From contig JAITEA010000183.1 in NCBI GenBank assembly GCA_031282285.1, positions 1 to 8,639 on the forward strand: DNA of 8,639 nt, given 5' to 3'. This DNA is from Helicobacteraceae bacterium. GTDB lineage: Bacteria; Campylobacterota; Campylobacteria; Campylobacterales; SZUA-545. Positions 6,519-8,639 of the stretch are shown piece by piece; position 1 is the stretch's first letter; each line of letters opens with the position of its first letter. The position numbers were made by a program, and so were the translations under genes. The notes under the pieces are model-generated. The model was given only the letters and a program-made list of their open reading frames with translations, had not been told where the DNA came from and did not search any database.

Positions 6519-7252
6519 TGCGCCGCCTTTGGCGCGCTAAGCGGCAGCGCGATCAGATCGGCGATTTTCTCTTTTTTGGCGATTTTGATCGCGTCGGAGA
6601 GCGCCTGTATGTCGCCCGAATCGAGCGGGACAAAGGCTTTGGCTTGCGCGTCGTATCGCGCGCCCTCTTTGAGATCGCGCGTTAGGTAGTAAAGCCCGAT
6701 CCGCCCAAGCCGCAGGAAATCGACCGCCCTGCCGTCCTGAAGCTCGCCCGCGTAGGCTTCGATGGTGCGCGAATACTCGCTTTCGATCGCGTAGGCTTCC
6801 AGCGCGATGCGGTATTTTTCGGCGATCGAGATATCGGAGCGGTTTGTCAGCGTTTTGAGCTTGGCGACGCGATCGGCGCGCTCCTGCGGCAAAAAGGGCA
6901 GATCGTACGCCACGAGGTTTTCAAACCCCTCGATCATCTTACTGATCAGCGGCAGCGCGCTCCGCGTCGTCTCCTCTATGGCGACGATCTGCTTTTTGAC
7001 GCTGTCGGCTTCGGCGTTTTGCGAAGCGACAAGCTTTTCAAGCTCGGCGTTGTAGCGCTCCTGAATCTCGATCTGCCGCGTAATCTGGCGGTACTCGTCA
7101 AAAAACGCCTTCGACTGGTCGTCGAGCGCGTCGATCTTGGCTTGCAAAGCCGCGGCTTCTTTCATATCCGCCGCGCTCTGATTGGCGATGTCGTCCAAGC
7201 TGGCGGCGCCAGCCGCCGCAACGATCGCCAGCGTTAGCATTACTCTTTTCAT
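6515..7252 (-). CDS. DUF3450 periplasmic coiled-coil protein, first gene of the TonB2-type operon
   Basis: A 245-residue protein with an N-terminal signal peptide (about residues 1-17, MKRVMLTLAIVAAAGAA). A helical coiled coil (about 22-95) follows. Two blocks diagnostic of DUF3450 are present: YDLPFLPQERADRVAKLKTL (116-135) and VDFLRLGRIGLYYLT (177-191), with EKYRIALEAY between them. DUF3450 proteins occur at the head of TtpC/ExbB/ExbD/TonB clusters. Their exact role is unknown, and a periplasmic partner of the TtpC coiled coil is a reasonable inference. The ATG has GGAG at 7258-7261, five bases upstream. It is the promoter-proximal gene, only about 30 bases from the TATAAT/Fur-like site. 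Confidence 0.88.
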   Translation of the reverse strand: MKRVMLTLAIVAAAGAASLDDIANQSAADMKEAAALQAKIDALDDQSKAFFDEYRQITRQIEIQERYNAELEKLVASQNAEADSVKKQIVAIEETTRSALPLISKMIEGFENLVAYDLPFLPQERADRVAKLKTLTNRSDISIAEKYRIALEAYAIESEYSRTIEAYAGELQDGRAVDFLRLGRIGLYYLTRDLKEGARYDAQAKAFVPLDSGDIQALSDAIKIAKKEKIADLIALPLSAPKAAQ

Positions 7253-7280
7253 TCAAGCTCCATAGGTAATTTTGTTTGGC

Positions 7281-7286
7281 ATTATA
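7281..7286 (-). promoter_or_regulatory. -10 box of the TonB2-type operon promoter
   Basis: On the minus strand 7286-7281 reads TATAAT, a perfect -10 hexamer 28 bases upstream of the DUF3450 start codon. No good TTGACA lies at the usual spacing; TTAGAC at 7308-7303 is the nearest candidate. Transcription would begin near 7274 and give a leader of about 20 bases. Confidence 0.6.
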
Positions 7287-7326
7287 TAACGATTATCATT
7301 GCGTCTAATGGTGATAATCATTTCTG
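7287..7326 (-). promoter_or_regulatory. Fur-box-like operator
   Basis: The inverted repeat GATTATCATT (7291-7300) and TGATAATC (7312-7319) contains two outward half-site sets matching TGATAAT of the 7-1-7 Fur consensus. On the minus strand TGATAATCGTTATAT runs into the -10 box; on the plus strand TGATAATCATT begins at 7312. Binding here would cover the -35 and upstream -10 region and block transcription when iron is plentiful, as expected for a TonB system. The assignment is by consensus only. Confidence 0.6.
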
Positions 7327-7354
7327 TAAGCATATAACTATTCCCATTAAATAT

Positions 7355-7375
7355 GGCGCTCTATTTTTGAGCGCC
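7355..7375. repeat. Perfect 7-bp hairpin upstream of the operon promoter
   Basis: GGCGCTC (7355-7361) and GAGCGCC (7369-7375) enclose the loop TATTTTT. It could insulate the operon promoter from minus-strand transcription coming from the lipoprotein remnant, but no clear U-tract follows on either strand, so I do not call it a terminator. Confidence 0.4.
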
Positions 7376-7469
7376 CCGCAATTTTACCCGCCGCCATCCC
7401 TCCCGCAGCCGTTTCCGCGCCGCTTCGCCCATCACGATAAAAGGGGGAGGGGGGCGCCGCGAGAGACGC

Positions 7470-7509
7470 GAGGAAGTTTGCGCGTAAAAAGCGCAAGCGC
7501 CACTTCCTC
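7470..7509. repeat. Long bulged hairpin
   Basis: GAGGAAGT (7470-7477) pairs with ACTTCCTC (7502-7509), and TTGCGC (7478-7483) pairs with GCGCAA (7491-7496) around a GTAAAAA loop. A five-base bulge GCGCC lies on the right side only. That gives fourteen base pairs in total, with little chance of being accidental. Confidence 0.6.
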
Positions 7510-7605
7510 TTCCCAGTACGAGCGTCGCTACGCGTCGCTTCGCCCCCCGATAATGGGGTAAGGGGAGGGTTGCATGCGAGCGTAAGCTTGCGCTCCGCGA
7601 CAATT

Positions 7606-7623
7606 CCCCCCTGATAAGGGGGG
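7606..7623 (-). terminator. C6/G6 hairpin downstream of the lipoprotein remnant (weak terminator candidate)
   Basis: On the minus strand CCCCCC-TTATCA-GGGGGG followed by AATTGT lies 35 bases after the stop of the lipoprotein remnant. The stem is perfect, but the trailing sequence is only partly T-rich. It is also the core of repeat unit three, so a terminator role is uncertain. Confidence 0.3.
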
Positions 7624-7657
7624 GCAAGGGGGGTTTGCTTGCGCCGATCGCGTTAAG

Positions 7658-8243
7658 CTACTGGCTTTGCCATTGTAGGATTGGATAGCCGCCGCCGTCT
7701 GGTATTTTCCAAACGGTTATAAAATCCCAGCCTAAAACTTTATATGGCGCGTCTGTTTTAAGCGCTCCGTTGTCTTTATCCGTTCCGTGGCGATAGTCTA
7801 TATCGTCGTAGTTTGAAAAGCTGTTTGTTGCGCCGTCGTAATTTACGCCGCCAAACATACTATTTCAAAGCGATATTATCTGAAATAGTGGGGCTGCCGT
7901 CGTATATACCGCCAAGTATACGATTTACATAGTAGCTTCCAGTAACCGACGAATTGATAGCGGCGTTATTTAGGATAGTAGCAGAGCCGTAATAATTATC
8001 AACATATCCAGCTATACCGCCAACGCCGTTGCTTGTTCTGTTAATATTACCGATTAAGTCCAGAAGGCTATCGTAAAACGAAACCGTATAGACAGATGAA
8101 CCACCGCCGCCGCAACCAATCAACAGAAACGAAACAAAGAGGATTGAAAAGAGTCTGGTTAGTAGGCTAGAAAATGCAGAGAAAGAGAGTATTTTTTGTC
8201 TTAAACGAAGCCGAAGCTTTTGCGTTAGGTTGTAACGCTTGGC
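7658..8243 (-). pseudogene. Frameshifted surface lipoprotein with GLUG-type repeats
   Basis: Two minus-strand frames make one protein. The first, open from 8243 to a TAG at 7860-7862, has a basic segment, a hydrophobic stretch (RLFSILFVSFLLIGC) with a lipobox ending at Cys, a Gly/Ser linker (GGGGSS), and GLUG-like repeats (GVGGIAGYVDN...ILNNAAI and NRILGGIYDGSPTISDNIAL). The second (7858-7658) carries the expected C-terminus with GWDFITVWKIPDGGGYPILQW. Removing one A from the AAA at 7863-7865 joins them as ...NIALNSMFGGVNYDG. GLUG proteins are surface or adhesin-like. No ATG exists in the first frame: TTG at 8123 would put the lipobox Cys at residue 4, leaving no signal peptide. The 5' end is therefore also damaged or begins in another frame. 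The repeat region seems shorter than I would expect for such proteins. A sequencing error in the A-run cannot be excluded. Confidence 0.7.
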
Positions 8244-8330
8244 TTATCGTAGCGTTTGAATCAAACGCAAGGTCTTGACGCGATAAAGCATCCGCTTGAA
8301 ACGCTTAGTTTAACAAAGCGTTTGAACCAA
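8234..8330. repeat. Direct and inverted repeats in the lipoprotein leader
   Basis: Two 31-base copies, 8234-8264 and 8300-8330, agree at about 25 positions (AACGCTT...TTA...AGCGTTTGAA.CAA). Each can form a hairpin. GCGTTTGA-A-TCAAACGC at 8252-8268 is a perfect palindrome with a one-base centre. AAACGCTT (8299-8306) pairs with AAGCGTTT (8316-8323) around 9 bases. Confidence 0.6.
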
Positions 8331-8346
8331 GATGAAGTAACGACAT
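8305..8346 (-). CDS. Thirteen-codon leader ORF or decayed original start of the lipoprotein gene
   Basis: A minus-strand ATG at 8346 has a strong ribosome site (AAAAGGAG, 8356-8363) nine bases upstream. It encodes MSLLHLGSNALLN before TAA. After that stop the same frame stays open for 45 more codons, to a TAG at 8167-8169. This is the best translation start between the upstream gene and the lipoprotein remnant. It may be a short regulatory leader peptide. It may instead be the true start of the lipoprotein gene, since broken by a stop and a frame change. The sequence alone does not decide. Confidence 0.35.
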   Translation of the reverse strand: MSLLHLGSNALLN

Positions 8347-8391
8347 TTGTCGATTCTCCTTTTGTGGTGGAATAGCGCCGACTTGCGTTGA

Positions 8392-8639
8392 TTATTTGGG
8401 TTTAGAGCGTTTTTTGCCGTCAGCGATCATCGTTTCGCAGATACGCGCCGCGCCCAGTCCGTCGCATATATTAAACGCCGCCGCCTCGCACCGCCTTATT
8501 TGCGCTTCGTTAAGCGATGTAAGCGCCGCGCCGATCGTATTGCCCGCTATAATCGCCCCCGCCGCGCCAAGCCGCGCCAGATTTTCGCGCTGATTGTCCG
8601 CCGCCGCCGCCGTAACGGAGGCGAGCGCGAGGCAGGCGC
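8392..8639 (-). CDS. PseG/SpsG-like nucleotide-sugar enzyme, C-terminal part (partial)
   Basis: Eighty-one residues precede the TAA at 8392-8394, and the rest lies beyond the right edge. The visible part begins ACLALASVTAAAADNQRENL, followed by ARLGAAGAIIAGNTIGAAL, and ends near FNICDGLGAARICETMIADG. The order 'A.NQ..N...L...G' then '(C/M)....A....DG.GA.RI.E' is typical of the C-terminal domain of PseG, which hydrolyses a UDP-diacetamido-trideoxyhexose in pseudaminic-acid synthesis, and of the related SpsG proteins. In Campylobacterota pseudaminic acid decorates flagellin. The catalytic N-terminal half is not visible, so another GT-B-fold family is possible. The stop lies 45 bases upstream of the leader ATG of the lipoprotein remnant, same direction. 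Confidence 0.6.
   Translation of the reverse strand, partial: ACLALASVTAAAADNQRENLARLGAAGAIIAGNTIGAALTSLNEAQIRRCEAAAFNICDGLGAARICETMIADGKKRSKPK

Larger units (their letters stand above)
7376..7657. repeat. Gene-free G-rich, hairpin-rich repeat block
   Basis: About 280 bases with no convincing gene. Three related units occur, each with C-tract, GATAA and G-tracts: 7428-7454 (GATAAAAGGGGGAGGGGGG), 7543-7569 (CCCCCCGATAATGGGG then TAAGGGGAGGG) and 7606-7633 (CCCCCCTGATAAGGGGGGG then CAAGGGGGG). Between them lie a long hairpin (7470-7509) and a near-palindrome (7578-7595). Frames open across it on both strands give low-complexity Arg/Ser/Pro/Leu peptides without a credible start, so they are rejected as genes. 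The block resembles dispersed intergenic repeats seen in many bacterial genomes; copies elsewhere cannot be checked here. Confidence 0.6.

Noticed and set aside
7361..7627. An 88-codon minus-strand frame through the G-rich block
   Set aside because: It reads through the repeat units and hairpins, has a low-complexity Arg/Ser/Pro/Leu composition, lacks a convincing ribosome site and resembles no protein family; best explained as an open frame in repeat DNA.
8234..8330. CRISPR-like array from the two 31-base similar units
   Set aside because: Only two imperfect copies, each internally palindromic, no further repeats and no cas genes.
8396..8593. A 65-codon plus-strand frame at the right end
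   Set aside because: It is antisense to the PseG/SpsG-like C-terminus, which matches a recognisable family pattern.

Overview
The window reads as a chromosomal segment of a Gram-negative bacterium with GC-rich codon use (many GCG, GCC and CTG codons) and very frequent GATCG/CGATCG words. RibD has the compact layout I associate with Campylobacterota: a helical insert between HAE and the PCxxxxxxxxC motif, and the opening 'EAWKYQLLTYPNPAVG'. I therefore lean to a high-GC, probably uncultured campylobacterotal lineage. This rests on recalled family features, not on a search.

Layout. Positions 1-78 (-) hold the first 26 codons of a membrane-anchored protein. Positions 160-435 (-) encode a small two-CxxC zinc-binding-type protein, and 496-1935 (-) a flotillin/SPFH protein with 11-residue repeats in its coiled coil. 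ribD (2056-3066, +) is divergent from the flotillin gene. From 7252 down to 3073 (-) runs one compact six-gene operon: DUF3450 protein, TtpC-like long ExbB, a very short ExbB, ExbD, TonB and a secreted TPR protein. Gene junctions overlap by 4 nt, abut, overlap by 29 nt, or leave only 5 nt. This is the known TonB2-type energy-transduction cluster. It begins at a TATAAT box overlaid by a Fur-like inverted repeat, so iron-repressed expression is likely. No TonB-dependent receptor lies in the window.

The right end (7262-8639) is an accessory zone. It holds about 400 bases of gene-free, G-rich, hairpin-rich repeat sequence. Next is a broken surface lipoprotein gene with GLUG-type repeats, split by one extra A. 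Its roughly 180-base leader carries inverted and direct repeats and a 13-codon mini-ORF with a strong ribosome site. The window ends in the C-terminal 81 residues of a PseG/SpsG-like nucleotide-sugar enzyme of surface-glycan (pseudaminic-acid type) biosynthesis.

How the genes work together: TtpC, ExbB and ExbD should form a proton-driven inner-membrane motor acting on TonB, with the DUF3450 and TPR proteins as periplasmic accessories. RibD supplies riboflavin synthesis. The flotillin organises membrane domains. I found no wholly new system. The most unusual points are the ExbB that has lost almost its whole cytoplasmic loop, the frameshifted GLUG lipoprotein with its structured leader, and the G-rich repeat block.
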